Counted from the first letter of the stretch, positions 17,059 through 25,709 are shown. The stretch: 64,000 nt of DNA from Bacillota bacterium (GCA_023442465.1 JAEZZQ010000047.1:1-64000); one strand, 5' to 3'. The notes: a model not told the origin generated them from the sequence alone. Numbers and translations are program-made.

Positions 17059-17907
17059 ATGGCGGGAATATTATATTTGTGTGCGACGCCGATCGGAAAT
17101 TTGGACGATATGACGCTTCGGGTAATCGATACCCTTAAGAGCGTGGACCTGATCGCGGCGGAGGATACGAGAAACAGCATTAAGCTGTTAAATCATTTCG
17201 ATATAAAGACACCGATGACCAGTTATCATGAATATAACAGGGTGGAAAAGGCACATTATCTTATTGGACAGATGCAGGGAGGAAAGGCGGTAGCGCTCAT
17301 TACTGACGCAGGGACGCCTGCGATTTCCGATCCGGGGGAAACCCTGGTAGCGCTCTGCCAGGAAGCGGGAATCGTTGTAACCTCTCTTCCGGGAGCGGCA
17401 GCGTGTATTACAGCGCTTACCCTATCGGGTTTAAGCACAAGACGGTTTTGTTTCGAGGGCTTTCTGCCCGACAACAAAAAGGAGAAAAAAGCTGTACTGG
17501 AGGAGCTGTCAGGAGAGAGCAGGACGATGATTATTTATGAAGCGCCTCACCATTTAAAAAAGACGCTGGAAGAGCTTTATGAAGCGTTGGGTGAGCGTAA
17601 AATCACCATATGCAGGGAGCTTACGAAGAAATTCGAGACCGTATTACCTACGACCATCGAAAAGGCACTTGACTTTTATGAGGAGAACGAGCCCCGGGGT
17701 GAATATGTGCTGGTCATTCAGGGAAAAAGCCTGGAGGAAAAGAAAGAAGAGGCCGCTCTTTCCTGGAAGGAAATGCCTATAGAAGAGCATATGAGATATT
17801 ACGAAGAGCAGGGAATAGAGAGAAAGGAAGCTATGAAGCTTGCGGCGAAGGACAGAGGAATCGGAAAGCGTGATGTATACCATATGCTTTTAGAAAAAAT
17901 AGAATAA
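17059..17907 (+). CDS. rsmI: 16S rRNA (cytidine1402-2'-O)-methyltransferase
   Basis: The 282-residue tetrapyrrole-methylase-fold enzyme has the RsmI signature: LYLCATPIGNLDD at the N-terminus, AAEDTR, ITDAGTPAISDPG and GFLPDNKKEK. It methylates the 2'-OH of C1402 in 16S rRNA using SAM. The ATG at 17059 gives the usual family length, whereas an ATG 26 codons upstream adds a sequence unlike the family. It closes the yaaO-like housekeeping run. Confidence 0.95.
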   Translation: MAGILYLCATPIGNLDDMTLRVIDTLKSVDLIAAEDTRNSIKLLNHFDIKTPMTSYHEYNRVEKAHYLIGQMQGGKAVALITDAGTPAISDPGETLVALCQEAGIVVTSLPGAAACITALTLSGLSTRRFCFEGFLPDNKKEKKAVLEELSGESRTMIIYEAPHHLKKTLEELYEALGERKITICRELTKKFETVLPTTIEKALDFYEENEPRGEYVLVIQGKSLEEKKEEAALSWKEMPIEEHMRYYEEQGIERKEAMKLAAKDRGIGKRDVYHMLLEKIE

Positions 17908-17917
17908 GGATTCGGCT

Positions 17918-18067
17918 GTTACTGTTCACACAGTAGCTTAACACTTGCTGTTAAGCTACGTAAGAATGTGATGCAAGAGATGATTTCTGCTTCGCGTAGC
18001 GAATCTACATGCAAAAGGTTTGCATTGCAGAACATCATGCGTTACTGTGAACGGAGTGAACAGTAAC
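17918..18067. mobile_element. MITE-like element, copy 1, with 7-bp target duplication
   Basis: A 150-bp non-coding element with 12-bp perfect terminal inverted repeats, GTTACTGTTCAC (17918-17929) and its complement (18056-18067). It is flanked on both sides by the direct repeat TTCGGCT (17911-17917 and 18068-18074), the mark of transposition. Inside is a second inverted repeat, AGCTTAACA/TGTTAAGCT. It lies between rsmI and the PEP/pyruvate-binding gene. Related copies are at 21985 (opposite orientation) and 60095. Confidence 0.85.
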
Positions 18068-18116
18068 TTCGGCTTATAAACTGGAAACAGATACGGCAGG
18101 AGCAGGAGGGAACGCT

Positions 18117-20678
18117 ATGGGAATATTGGATAGTGTCAGTACGGGAATGAAGGGCTTCGACAAGGCGATAGATATGCTTCGTCTGGGAGATAACGTAGTA
18201 TGGCAGGTGGATTCTATCGAGGATTACTGTTATGTGGTTGCGCCCTATATCGAACAGGCGAGAAAGGATAACCGTAATATTATCTATTTCCGTTTTGGAA
18301 CACATAGGCAAGTGGTGGAGGACCTGACCGGTATCAAGATTTATGAGCCCGATCCAGCCATGGGCTTCGAAGGCTTTGCTACCATGATTCACCGCATTAT
18401 CGGGGAAGAGGGAGTGAAAGCCTTTTATGTTTTTGACTGTCTGACGGAGCTGTTAGCCTTCTGGTACTCCGATTTGATGACTGGCAACTTTTTCAGGGTA
18501 ACCTGCCCTTATCTGTATGAGCTGGATACTATCGCTTACTTTGCTATTAAGCGAAATGTGCATACCTATGATACGATTGCGACCATTCGTGAAACAACGC
18601 AGCTTCTTTTAGATGTTTATAAAATAAATGATCGATTTTATATTCATCCGCTGAAGGTATGGCAGAGGTATTCTCCCACTATGTTTTTCCCCCATTATAT
18701 CGACGGTGACGAGGTGGAGCCGATTACTGCCAGCGCTCAGGCTGCGGAGCTATTTTCAAGCTTCAATTGGACGGAGGAACGGCTGGATTACTGGCACGTG
18801 ACCATTAATAAGGCAAGAGAAGCTCTGGAAGGAGAAGAGAAGGAAAAAGAAGAGATGAAGGGGCTTCTCATCGACCTGCTCATCGGAAAGGAATCCCGCA
18901 TGCGGGATATGTGCATGAGCTTTTTTAAGTTGTCCGATATTGTCAAGATCGCCGGGAGGGAAATCGGTACGGGATTTATCGGGGGAAAAAGTGTAGGCAT
19001 GCTTTTAGCGAGGAGGATCATTACGAGGAGTGACGAAGATAAGGCATATTTTAAGCCTCTTCTGGAATCCCATGATTCATTTTACCTCGGCTCCGATATC
19101 TATTATACTTACATAGTGGAAAACGGATGGTGGCAGCTTCGGACGAAACAGAAAACCGAGGAAGGGTATTTCGCATATGCGCCGGAGCTTAAAGAAAAGC
19201 TGCGCGGGGGAAAGTTTCCAAGAATTGTAAGGGATGAATTCATGCAAATGCTGGAATATTATGGACAGTCTCCTATTATCGTGCGTTCCAGCTCGCTGTT
19301 AGAGGATAACTTCGGCAATGCCTTTGCTGGAAAATATGAGAGTGTGTTCTGTGTAAATCAGGGAGATCCTGAGAAGCGTCTGAACGATTTTATGGATGCG
19401 GTAAGGGTGGTTTACGCCAGTACCATGAATGAGGATGCTCTGCATTATAGAAAAAACAGAGGGCTGGCCGACAGAGATGAGCAGATGGCGATTCTGGTGC
19501 AAAGGGTTTCGGGAGACTATTATGGTGACTATTTCTTTCCCCATATAGCGGGGGTAGGTAACTCCTCAAATCTATATGTATGGGATAAAGAGGTGGACAT
19601 GGAAGCGGGGATGCTTCGCCTTGTATTCGGCCTTGGAACCCGGGCAGTGGACAGGGTAATCGGGGATTATGTGAAGATTGTAACCTTGGATGACCCTATG
19701 AGGCTGCCGCTCATAGGCTATGGGGAAGCGCAGAAATATTCCCAGCACAATATGGATGTGCTGAACCTGAAGGAAAATACGCAGGAATCCATAAGCGTGA
19801 ATAAGGTTACAAGTTCCGATATTAAGGCAGATAAAAATCTGTTCTGGGTACGGGACTTCGAGACGGAGAGAAGGCTTAGCGAAATCGGAAGAGATAGTTC
19901 CGGCGTTCCTCCCATCCTGAATTTCAGAAAATTATTGAAGGAAACTGAATTTCCGGAGATAATGAAACGGATGCTTGCGCTTCTGGCTGACAAGTACAAT
20001 TATCCGGTAGATATAGAGTTTACGGCAAATTACAACAGAGAAGGGGAATTGCACATCAACCTTTTGCAGTGTCGGCCGCTCCAGACGCGGGGACTGGGAA
20101 AGACAGTAGATATACCGGAGGAGGTGGATGAGAAAAAGTGTTTGTTCTACTCTCACGGTAATTTTATGGGTGGTAATGTGAGACTTCCCATCGATTACAT
20201 TGTCTATGTAAGCGTAAAGGAATATTTAGAGCTGAAGGAACAGGACAAATATGATATCGCAAGGCAGGTCGGTTTGCTTAATCGGGCTCTTAAGGGGAAG
20301 AATGCCATGCTGATGGGGCCGGGAAGATGGGGAACGACAACGCCCTCTCTGGGAGTGCCTGTGCATTTTACGGAGCTCATGAATATGTCGGCAGTCTGTG
20401 AAATAGCTTATAGTGAAAAAGGAATTATGCCTGAATTATCTTACGGAAGCCATTTCTTCCAGGATTTGGTGGAATCGGGAGTCTTCTATGTGGCTCTTTT
20501 CGACGGCAGGAAAAATGTCGTTCTGAATGAGGAGAAAGTATTAGAAGCTGAGAATATCGCCTGCGAGATAATCGGAGAAGGATGTGCTGTGAATGCCGAT
20601 GTGATTCATGTAGTAAGGACTGAGGGAATGGAGCTGTATTCAGATATTGTGAGCCAGAGGGTTCTTTGCTCGGAGTAG
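18117..20678 (+). CDS. PEP/pyruvate-binding domain protein with KaiC-like N-terminus
   Basis: The 853-residue protein has three parts. Residues 1-230 start with STGMKGFDKAI like a KaiC/RecA-type ATPase but have no Walker A lysine motif. Residues 280-655 are a PPDK/PEP synthase ATP-binding domain, with GGKSVGM near 288, VRSSSLLEDN near 388, and LLQCRPLQ near 650. Residues 660-853 are an extra domain with GPGRWGTTTPSLG and SHFFQDL. The swivelling phosphohistidine domain and the PEP-binding barrel of true PEP synthases are absent, so it cannot run the full reaction. GGAGGG precedes the ATG. It stands alone before the fab promoter. Its function is unknown. Confidence 0.8.
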   Translation: MGILDSVSTGMKGFDKAIDMLRLGDNVVWQVDSIEDYCYVVAPYIEQARKDNRNIIYFRFGTHRQVVEDLTGIKIYEPDPAMGFEGFATMIHRIIGEEGVKAFYVFDCLTELLAFWYSDLMTGNFFRVTCPYLYELDTIAYFAIKRNVHTYDTIATIRETTQLLLDVYKINDRFYIHPLKVWQRYSPTMFFPHYIDGDEVEPITASAQAAELFSSFNWTEERLDYWHVTINKAREALEGEEKEKEEMKGLLIDLLIGKESRMRDMCMSFFKLSDIVKIAGREIGTGFIGGKSVGMLLARRIITRSDEDKAYFKPLLESHDSFYLGSDIYYTYIVENGWWQLRTKQKTEEGYFAYAPELKEKLRGGKFPRIVRDEFMQMLEYYGQSPIIVRSSSLLEDNFGNAFAGKYESVFCVNQGDPEKRLNDFMDAVRVVYASTMNEDALHYRKNRGLADRDEQMAILVQRVSGDYYGDYFFPHIAGVGNSSNLYVWDKEVDMEAGMLRLVFGLGTRAVDRVIGDYVKIVTLDDPMRLPLIGYGEAQKYSQHNMDVLNLKENTQESISVNKVTSSDIKADKNLFWVRDFETERRLSEIGRDSSGVPPILNFRKLLKETEFPEIMKRMLALLADKYNYPVDIEFTANYNREGELHINLLQCRPLQTRGLGKTVDIPEEVDEKKCLFYSHGNFMGGNVRLPIDYIVYVSVKEYLELKEQDKYDIARQVGLLNRALKGKNAMLMGPGRWGTTTPSLGVPVHFTELMNMSAVCEIAYSEKGIMPELSYGSHFFQDLVESGVFYVALFDGRKNVVLNEEKVLEAENIACEIIGEGCAVNADVIHVVRTEGMELYSDIVSQRVLCSE

Positions 20679-20719
20679 TGTGCCGGTAAAATGTTCTGAG
20701 ATGGACTTAAAAAAACCAG

Positions 20720-20748
20720 TTGACAAATTGATATAGAGACAATATACT
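20720..20748 (+). promoter_or_regulatory. sigma-A promoter of the fab operon
   Basis: A near-consensus promoter: TTGACA (20720-20725), a 17-base spacer, then TATACT (20743-20748). It lies 54 bases before acpP. The strong match suggests high basal expression held in check by a repressor. Confidence 0.85.
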
Positions 20749-20760
20749 TTGAATATCAAA
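20748..20760. promoter_or_regulatory. FabT-like operator
   Basis: The palindrome TTTGAATATCAAA overlaps the end of the -10 box and the transcription start. It resembles the MarR-type FabT site (TTTGA-N3-TCAAA) that represses fatty acid synthesis genes in streptococci and relatives. A matching site lies before fabD. No fabT gene is in the window. Confidence 0.7.
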
Positions 20761-20801
20761 CTAATTTTAAAAAGATAAGTATTATAAAAGGAGATATTAA
20801 A

Positions 20802-21035
20802 ATGTTAGAAAGAGTAAAAGAAATTATCCAGGAACAATTGAGCTTAGACGGTGTTGAAATTACGGAAGAATCCTCCTTTAAAGATGATTTGGGAGCGGAT
20901 TCCCTCGATTTATTCGAATTGGTTATGGCTTTTGAAGAAGAATACGGTATAGAGATTCCCTCCGAGGATCTGGAGCAGATTACGACGGTTGGAGCTGTAA
21001 TAGAATATATGAAAAACAAAGGCGTAGAAGCATAA
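20802..21035 (+). CDS. acpP: acyl carrier protein
   Basis: A 77-residue acidic helical protein with the phosphopantetheine attachment motif GADSLDLFEL, the modified residue being Ser34. It carries the growing acyl chain between the Fab enzymes encoded downstream. AAGGAGA lies upstream. It is the first gene of the operon, behind the TTGACA promoter and FabT-like site; fabK begins one base after its stop. Confidence 0.97.
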   Translation: MLERVKEIIQEQLSLDGVEITEESSFKDDLGADSLDLFELVMAFEEEYGIEIPSEDLEQITTVGAVIEYMKNKGVEA

Positions 21036-21036
21036 G

Positions 21037-21960
21037 ATGGAGACGAGAATAACCAAATTACTGGGAATCGAATATCCGATCATACAAGGCGGCATGGCGT
21101 GGGTCGCAGAGTATCACCTTGCGGCGGCGGTATCCGAGGCCGGAGGTCTGGGATTGATAGGAGCGGCCAGCGCCCCTGCGGATATTGTGAGACAGCAGAT
21201 TCGCGAGGCGAAGAAGCTGACAGATAAACCGGTGGGCGTGAATATCATGCTGCTGAATCCAAATGCAGAAGATGTGGCAAGGCTCATCGTGGAAGAAGAC
21301 GTGAAGGTAGTGACCACAGGGGCCGGCAATCCGGGCAAGTTCATGGAGCTATGGAAAAATGCAGGCGTAAAAGTGATTCCTGTAGTTGCCAGCGTGGCCA
21401 TGGCTAAAATGATGGAGCGCGCAGGTGCGGATGCGGTGGTTGCAGAAGGAACCGAAGCCGGAGGCCATATAGGCGAGGCCACCACCATGTCTTTACTTCC
21501 TCAGGTAGCGGACGCCGTAAATATCCCGGTGGTAGGAGCGGGCGGAATTGCCGACGGAAGAGGTTTCGCGGCAGCTGTGATGCTGGGAGCGGAAGCTGTG
21601 CAAATGGGTACGGTATTCGCAACTGCGAAGGAATCCATCGTACATGACAGCTTTAAGCAGAAAATCTTTGCTGCCAAGGATATCGATTCGGAGGTGACAG
21701 GAAGGAGCACAGGTCATCCGGTGCGTTCCCTTAGAAATAAAATGACAAGGGAATACCTGAAGCTGGAAGAAGAGGGCGCTTCCTTCGAGGAACTGGAATA
21801 TCTGACGCTGGGTTCCTTGAGAAAGGCCGTGGTAGACGGCGATGTAGTAAACGGAACAATTATGGCAGGACAGATAGCCGGTCTGATAAAAGAAGAAAAG
21901 AGCTGCAGTGAAATCATTCGTGAAATCATGTCGCAGGCAGAAAAGTTATTGAAGTTGTAA
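21037..21960 (+). CDS. fabK: enoyl-ACP reductase II (FMN-dependent)
   Basis: This 307-residue FMN-dependent TIM-barrel enzyme starts ITKLLGIEYPIIQGGMAWVA and has the FMN-phosphate segment GAGGIADGRG and EGTEAGGHIG, both typical of FabK. It reduces trans-2-enoyl-ACP with NAD(P)H in the last step of each elongation round and replaces the triclosan-sensitive FabI. It is coupled to acpP (one-base gap). A MITE-like element follows its stop before fabD. Confidence 0.94.
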   Translation: METRITKLLGIEYPIIQGGMAWVAEYHLAAAVSEAGGLGLIGAASAPADIVRQQIREAKKLTDKPVGVNIMLLNPNAEDVARLIVEEDVKVVTTGAGNPGKFMELWKNAGVKVIPVVASVAMAKMMERAGADAVVAEGTEAGGHIGEATTMSLLPQVADAVNIPVVGAGGIADGRGFAAAVMLGAEAVQMGTVFATAKESIVHDSFKQKIFAAKDIDSEVTGRSTGHPVRSLRNKMTREYLKLEEEGASFEELEYLTLGSLRKAVVDGDVVNGTIMAGQIAGLIKEEKSCSEIIREIMSQAEKLLKL

Positions 21961-21984
21961 GGTATGAGGTCCGTATGGGCAGAC

Positions 21985-22117
21985 GTTACTATTCGCTCCG
22001 TTCTCAGTAGCACATGATTTCTGCATTTAAATTCGCTCCGCGAGGCAGAAATCATCTCCTGAATAACGTTCTTATGCAGCTTAACAGTAAGTGTTAAGCT
22101 GCTAAGTGAATAGTATA
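21985..22117. mobile_element. MITE-like element, copy 2 (inverted), inside the fab operon
   Basis: The 133-bp sequence matches the reverse complement of the element at 17918, with a shorter middle: GTTACTATTCGCTCCGTTCT at one end, GCTTAACAGTAAGTGTTAAGC internally, and GTGAATAGTAT at the other end. The flanks GGCAGAC and GGCGGAT are similar (5 of 7) and could be a decayed target duplication. It separates fabK from fabD. Confidence 0.75.
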
Positions 22118-22143
22118 GGCGGATCTTTTTTTTGACCTAATAT

Positions 22144-22156
22144 TTTGATATTCAAA
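22144..22156. promoter_or_regulatory. second FabT-like operator, upstream of fabD
   Basis: The palindrome TTTGATATTCAAA has the same half-sites as the operator at 20748. A TTGACC (22132-22137) stands just upstream, but no well-spaced -10 box is clear; TAAAAT at 22158 is 20 bases away. It suggests separate control of the fabD part of the operon. Confidence 0.6.
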
Positions 22157-22189
22157 GTAAAATGATGAATGGAGAGGCAAGATTGTATT

Positions 22190-23104
22190 ATGGGTAAAAC
22201 AGCATTTATTTTTCCCGGTCAGGGAGCACAATATGTTGGGATGGGAAAGGACTTTTACGAAGGATTTACGGTGAGCAGAGAAATGTTCGAACTGGCAGAA
22301 AAAGCGGCCGGCTTGGATGTAGTATCCCTTTGCTTCGAAGAAAATGAAAGAATAAATATTACGGAGTATACACAGATAGTGATGCTTGCGACTGAGGTCG
22401 CTATTTTAAAAGCGATAGAGGAAAAGGGATATAAGCCTGATGTGACGGCCGGTTTAAGTCTGGGAGAATACGGTGCGCTCGCAGCAGCAGGCGTCATGAG
22501 CCCGGAGGACATATTCAGGATAGTGAGAAAAAGAGGCATTTACATGCAGGAGGCCGTGCCCCAAGGGGGAGCTATGACAGCAGTACTCGGCCTTCCGGCA
22601 GATATAATAGAAAAGATATGTGAAAAGATAGAAGGTTCTGTAAGCATAGCTAATTATAATTGTCCGGGACAAATCGTAATTACGGGAGAGGCGCAGGCAG
22701 TAGAAAAAGCAGCTTCGCAGTTGCTGGAGGAGGGAGCGAAAAGATGTATTCCTCTGAATGTCAGCGGGCCATTCCATTCTCCCCTTCTTGCAGGAGCCGG
22801 AGAAAAGCTGGGCGAGGAGTTGCAAAGTGCCGAGGTGAACGATATAGGGGTTCCTTATCTTTCCAACGTAACGGGAGATTACGTAACGGATAAGGATCAG
22901 GTGAAGCAGCTCTTAGTCCGTCAGGTATCTTCGTCGGTGAAATGGCAGCAGAGCGTAGAGCGCATGTTGGAAGACGGAGTCGATACATTTGTAGAAATCG
23001 GGCCGGGCAAGACGCTTAGCGGATTCATACGGAAAATTAACAAGGACGTAAAAGCAATTAATATTGAAAAAGTAGAAGATTTGGAGAAGCTTGAACAGAT
23101 ATAG
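22190..23104 (+). CDS. fabD: malonyl-CoA:ACP transacylase
   Basis: The 304-residue acyltransferase starts GKTAFIFPGQGAQYVGMG and has the nucleophile elbow GLSLGEY (Ser90) and the catalytic histidine in PFHSPLL (His196). It loads malonyl groups from CoA onto ACP. The start at 22190 fits family N-termini, with GGAGAGG 12 bases upstream; an ATG at 22169 would itself overlap this site. It begins 73 bases after the MITE-like element and 34 bases after a FabT-like palindrome. Confidence 0.95.
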   Translation: MGKTAFIFPGQGAQYVGMGKDFYEGFTVSREMFELAEKAAGLDVVSLCFEENERINITEYTQIVMLATEVAILKAIEEKGYKPDVTAGLSLGEYGALAAAGVMSPEDIFRIVRKRGIYMQEAVPQGGAMTAVLGLPADIIEKICEKIEGSVSIANYNCPGQIVITGEAQAVEKAASQLLEEGAKRCIPLNVSGPFHSPLLAGAGEKLGEELQSAEVNDIGVPYLSNVTGDYVTDKDQVKQLLVRQVSSSVKWQQSVERMLEDGVDTFVEIGPGKTLSGFIRKINKDVKAINIEKVEDLEKLEQI

Positions 23105-23182
23105 TCTCCGATAGGAGAACGTAACTATGAAGGTACAATGAAGGTACAAAACGGTTACAAATAAAAGTAAAGGAGTATGAAA

Positions 23183-23920
23183 ATGTTAGAGGGAAAAGTA
23201 GCGCTTATAACCGGTGCCAGCCGGGGAATCGGCCGTGAAATCGCACTTACGTTGGCAGGCTATGGAGCGGATATCATTGTAAACTATAACGGCAGTGCAG
23301 ACAAAGCGTACGAGGTGGTAAGGGAAATTGAGGCTATGGGAAGAAGAGCAGTGTCGGTGCAATGCTCTGTTTCCGAGTATGAAGCTTGCGGAAGGATGAT
23401 AACGGATATGCTGGAGGCGTTCGGACATATCGATATTCTTGTAAACAACGCAGGCATTACAAAAGATAACCTTATGATCAAGATGACCGAAGAGGATTTT
23501 GACGGGGTAATAGATACGAACCTAAAGGGGACCTTTAACACGATAAAGCATATGTATCGGGCATTTATTAAGCAAAGGAGCGGAAGGATCATAAATCTGT
23601 CCTCCGTATCCGGAGTGCTGGGCAATCCCGGTCAGGCGAATTATGCGGCCTCCAAAGCCGGAGTGATCGGGCTTACCAAGAGTATGGCGAAGGAGCTTGC
23701 AAGCAGAAATATTACGGTGAACGCGGTCGCTCCCGGATATATCGATACTGATATGACACAGGCTATGAGCGAAGGTGCAAGAGAAGCGGTTATCGCACAA
23801 ATACCGCTTAAGCGTGCCGGGCAGCCGAAGGACATTGCGGAGATGGTGGCATTTTTGGCCAGCGACAAGGCCGGGTATATTACGGGTCAGGTAATTTCAG
23901 TAGATGGTGGTATGGCCTAG
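23183..23920 (+). CDS. fabG: 3-oxoacyl-ACP reductase
   Basis: A 245-residue short-chain dehydrogenase with the NAD(P) motif TGASRGIGRE, the NNAG segment, and the catalytic Ser-Tyr-Lys set (LSSVSG near 140, Tyr154, Lys158 in YAASK). It reduces 3-oxoacyl-ACP in each round of elongation. The ATG at 23183 has AAGGAG seven bases away; an ATG two codons earlier is too close to that site. It lies between fabD and fabF. Confidence 0.95.
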   Translation: MLEGKVALITGASRGIGREIALTLAGYGADIIVNYNGSADKAYEVVREIEAMGRRAVSVQCSVSEYEACGRMITDMLEAFGHIDILVNNAGITKDNLMIKMTEEDFDGVIDTNLKGTFNTIKHMYRAFIKQRSGRIINLSSVSGVLGNPGQANYAASKAGVIGLTKSMAKELASRNITVNAVAPGYIDTDMTQAMSEGAREAVIAQIPLKRAGQPKDIAEMVAFLASDKAGYITGQVISVDGGMA

Positions 23921-23978
23921 GCGGCAGAGATGCTGTAAACAGAAAATTTGCTAATAATGAAGGAGCATGAGTATAAAG

Positions 23979-25214
23979 ATGAGCAGGAGAGTAGTTGTTA
24001 CCGGTTTAGGAGCTATTACGCCCATAGGGCTTAGTGTGGATGAATTTTGGACCAGTGTGAAAGCAGGAAAAGTAGGATTTGATAAAATTACAAAGTTTGA
24101 TACTTCCGAGTACAAGTGTAAGCTGGCGGCGGAGGTAAAGGGCTTTGAGGCGAAGGATTTCATGGATGTCAAGGCGGGAAAGAGAATGGAGCTGTTCAGT
24201 CAGTATGCGGTAGCGGCTACCAAAGAGGCGCTTGAGGATGCCGGAATCGATATGGAAAAGGAAGACGGATTTAGAGTGGGAGTTTCCATGGGTTCAGGTA
24301 TCGGTTCCCTGCAAGCCATGGAAAGAGAACATACCAAACTTTTGGAAAAAGGGCCCGGGCGCGTTAATCCTTTGCTTGTACCCCTTATGATATGTAATAT
24401 GGCTGCGGGCAATGTGTCCATTCAGTTCGGACTGAAGGGAAAAAATATTAATGTTGTTACAGCATGTGCGACAGGAACCAATTCCATCGGAGAAGCATTC
24501 CGCTCCATTCAGTACGGAGAGGCGGATGTAATGGTAGCCGGAGGAACGGAAAGCAGTATTACACCGGTAGGTGTTGCCGGGTTTACGGCGCTGACGGCAC
24601 TCACTTCCTCGGAAGATAAAAACAGATGCTCCATTCCTTTCGATAAGGAAAGAAGCGGGTTCGTCATGGGAGAAGGTTCGGCAGCGGTAATCCTAGAGGA
24701 ATTAGAGCATGCAAAAAAGAGAGGCGCTAAGATTTACGCAGAGGTCGTAGGCTACGGCTGTACGGCGGACGCTTATCACATCACCTCTCCCGCGGAGGAT
24801 GGGGAAGGTGCGGCGAAGGCCATGGAATTTGCCATCGGGGATGCGGGAATCCGGCCGGAGGACATTACCTATATCAACGCTCACGGAACGAGCACCCATC
24901 ACAATGATTTATTCGAAACGAGAGCCATTAAGAAAGCCTTTGGCGATCATGCCCGGAATATAAAGATCAATTCAACGAAATCTATGGTAGGTCATTTGCT
25001 CGGCGCAGCAGGAGCTCTTGAATTCGTGACTTGTGTAAAGGAATTGGAAGAAGGTTATATTCACCGCACAGTGGGCTATCAGATTCCGGATGAAGAGTGC
25101 GACTTGGATTATTGCAAGGAAGCCGTAGAAGAAGCGTTTACTTACGCACTTTCTAATTCGCTGGGATTCGGCGGACACAATTCCACTATAATTGCAAAGA
25201 AATATACGGAATAA
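23979..25214 (+). CDS. fabF: 3-oxoacyl-ACP synthase II
   Basis: The 411-residue condensing enzyme starts SRRVVVTGLGAITPIG. The catalytic triad is Cys163 in TACATGT, His in NAHGTSTHHND (about 303) and His in VGHLLGAAGA (about 340). It condenses malonyl-ACP with acyl-ACP in elongation. The start is uncertain: ATG 23979 fits family N-termini with AGGAG 13 bases upstream, while ATG 23967 lies one base after that site. The usual next gene, accB, is missing; a short hairpin unit and fabZ follow instead. Confidence 0.95.
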   Translation: MSRRVVVTGLGAITPIGLSVDEFWTSVKAGKVGFDKITKFDTSEYKCKLAAEVKGFEAKDFMDVKAGKRMELFSQYAVAATKEALEDAGIDMEKEDGFRVGVSMGSGIGSLQAMEREHTKLLEKGPGRVNPLLVPLMICNMAAGNVSIQFGLKGKNINVVTACATGTNSIGEAFRSIQYGEADVMVAGGTESSITPVGVAGFTALTALTSSEDKNRCSIPFDKERSGFVMGEGSAAVILEELEHAKKRGAKIYAEVVGYGCTADAYHITSPAEDGEGAAKAMEFAIGDAGIRPEDITYINAHGTSTHHNDLFETRAIKKAFGDHARNIKINSTKSMVGHLLGAAGALEFVTCVKELEEGYIHRTVGYQIPDEECDLDYCKEAVEEAFTYALSNSLGFGGHNSTIIAKKYTE

Positions 25215-25228
25215 AAAAACAAAATAAA

Positions 25229-25262
25229 TGAAGAGTGTGTAAAAAACACTCATTAGGAGATA
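25229..25262 (+). repeat. single hairpin repeat unit before fabZ
   Basis: GAGTGTGTAAAAAACACTCATTAGGAG-type unit (given here by its parts: GAGTGT and ACACTC pair across the loop, then CATTAGGAG). It is related to the array at 15182, and here the AGGAG end serves as the ribosome site of fabZ. Confidence 0.6.
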
Positions 25263-25265
25263 GAG

Positions 25266-25709
25266 ATGTCCGTTTTGACAACAAAGGAAATTATGGAAAT
25301 CATCCCCCACAGACACCCGTTTCTGCTCGTGGATACCATAGAGGAGCTGGAACCGGGCGTAATGGCGAAGGGAAAGAAATGTGTGACTTATAACGAGCCG
25401 TTTTTTGCGGGACATTTCCCGGCAGAGCCGGTTATGCCGGGAGTGCTTGTAGTGGAGGCGCTGGCGCAGGTAGGTGCCGTAGCTTTGCTCAGTCAGCCCG
25501 GCTTCAAAGGAAAGACCGCATATTTCGGAGCAATCAATTCGGCAAAATTCAAGAAAAAAATTGTGCCCGGAGATGTACTTTTGCTGGAAACAGAAATTAT
25601 TAAAATAAAAGGCCCTATCGGCATAGGAAGCGCAAAGGCATATGTGGATGGAAAGCTGGCAGTGCAGGCAGAGCTTACTTTTGCCATAGGCAGCCTGGAG
25701 GAATCATGA
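25266..25709 (+). CDS. fabZ: 3-hydroxyacyl-ACP dehydratase
   Basis: The 147-residue hot-dog fold enzyme has the FabZ pattern IPHRHPFLLVD, the catalytic His50 in GHFPAEPVMPG, and Glu64 in VEALAQ. It dehydrates 3-hydroxyacyl-ACP to the enoyl-ACP that FabK reduces. The ribosome site is the AGGAG end of a hairpin repeat. Its stop overlaps the next start by four bases (ATGA). Confidence 0.95.
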   Translation: MSVLTTKEIMEIIPHRHPFLLVDTIEELEPGVMAKGKKCVTYNEPFFAGHFPAEPVMPGVLVVEALAQVGAVALLSQPGFKGKTAYFGAINSAKFKKKIVPGDVLLLETEIIKIKGPIGIGSAKAYVDGKLAVQAELTFAIGSLEES

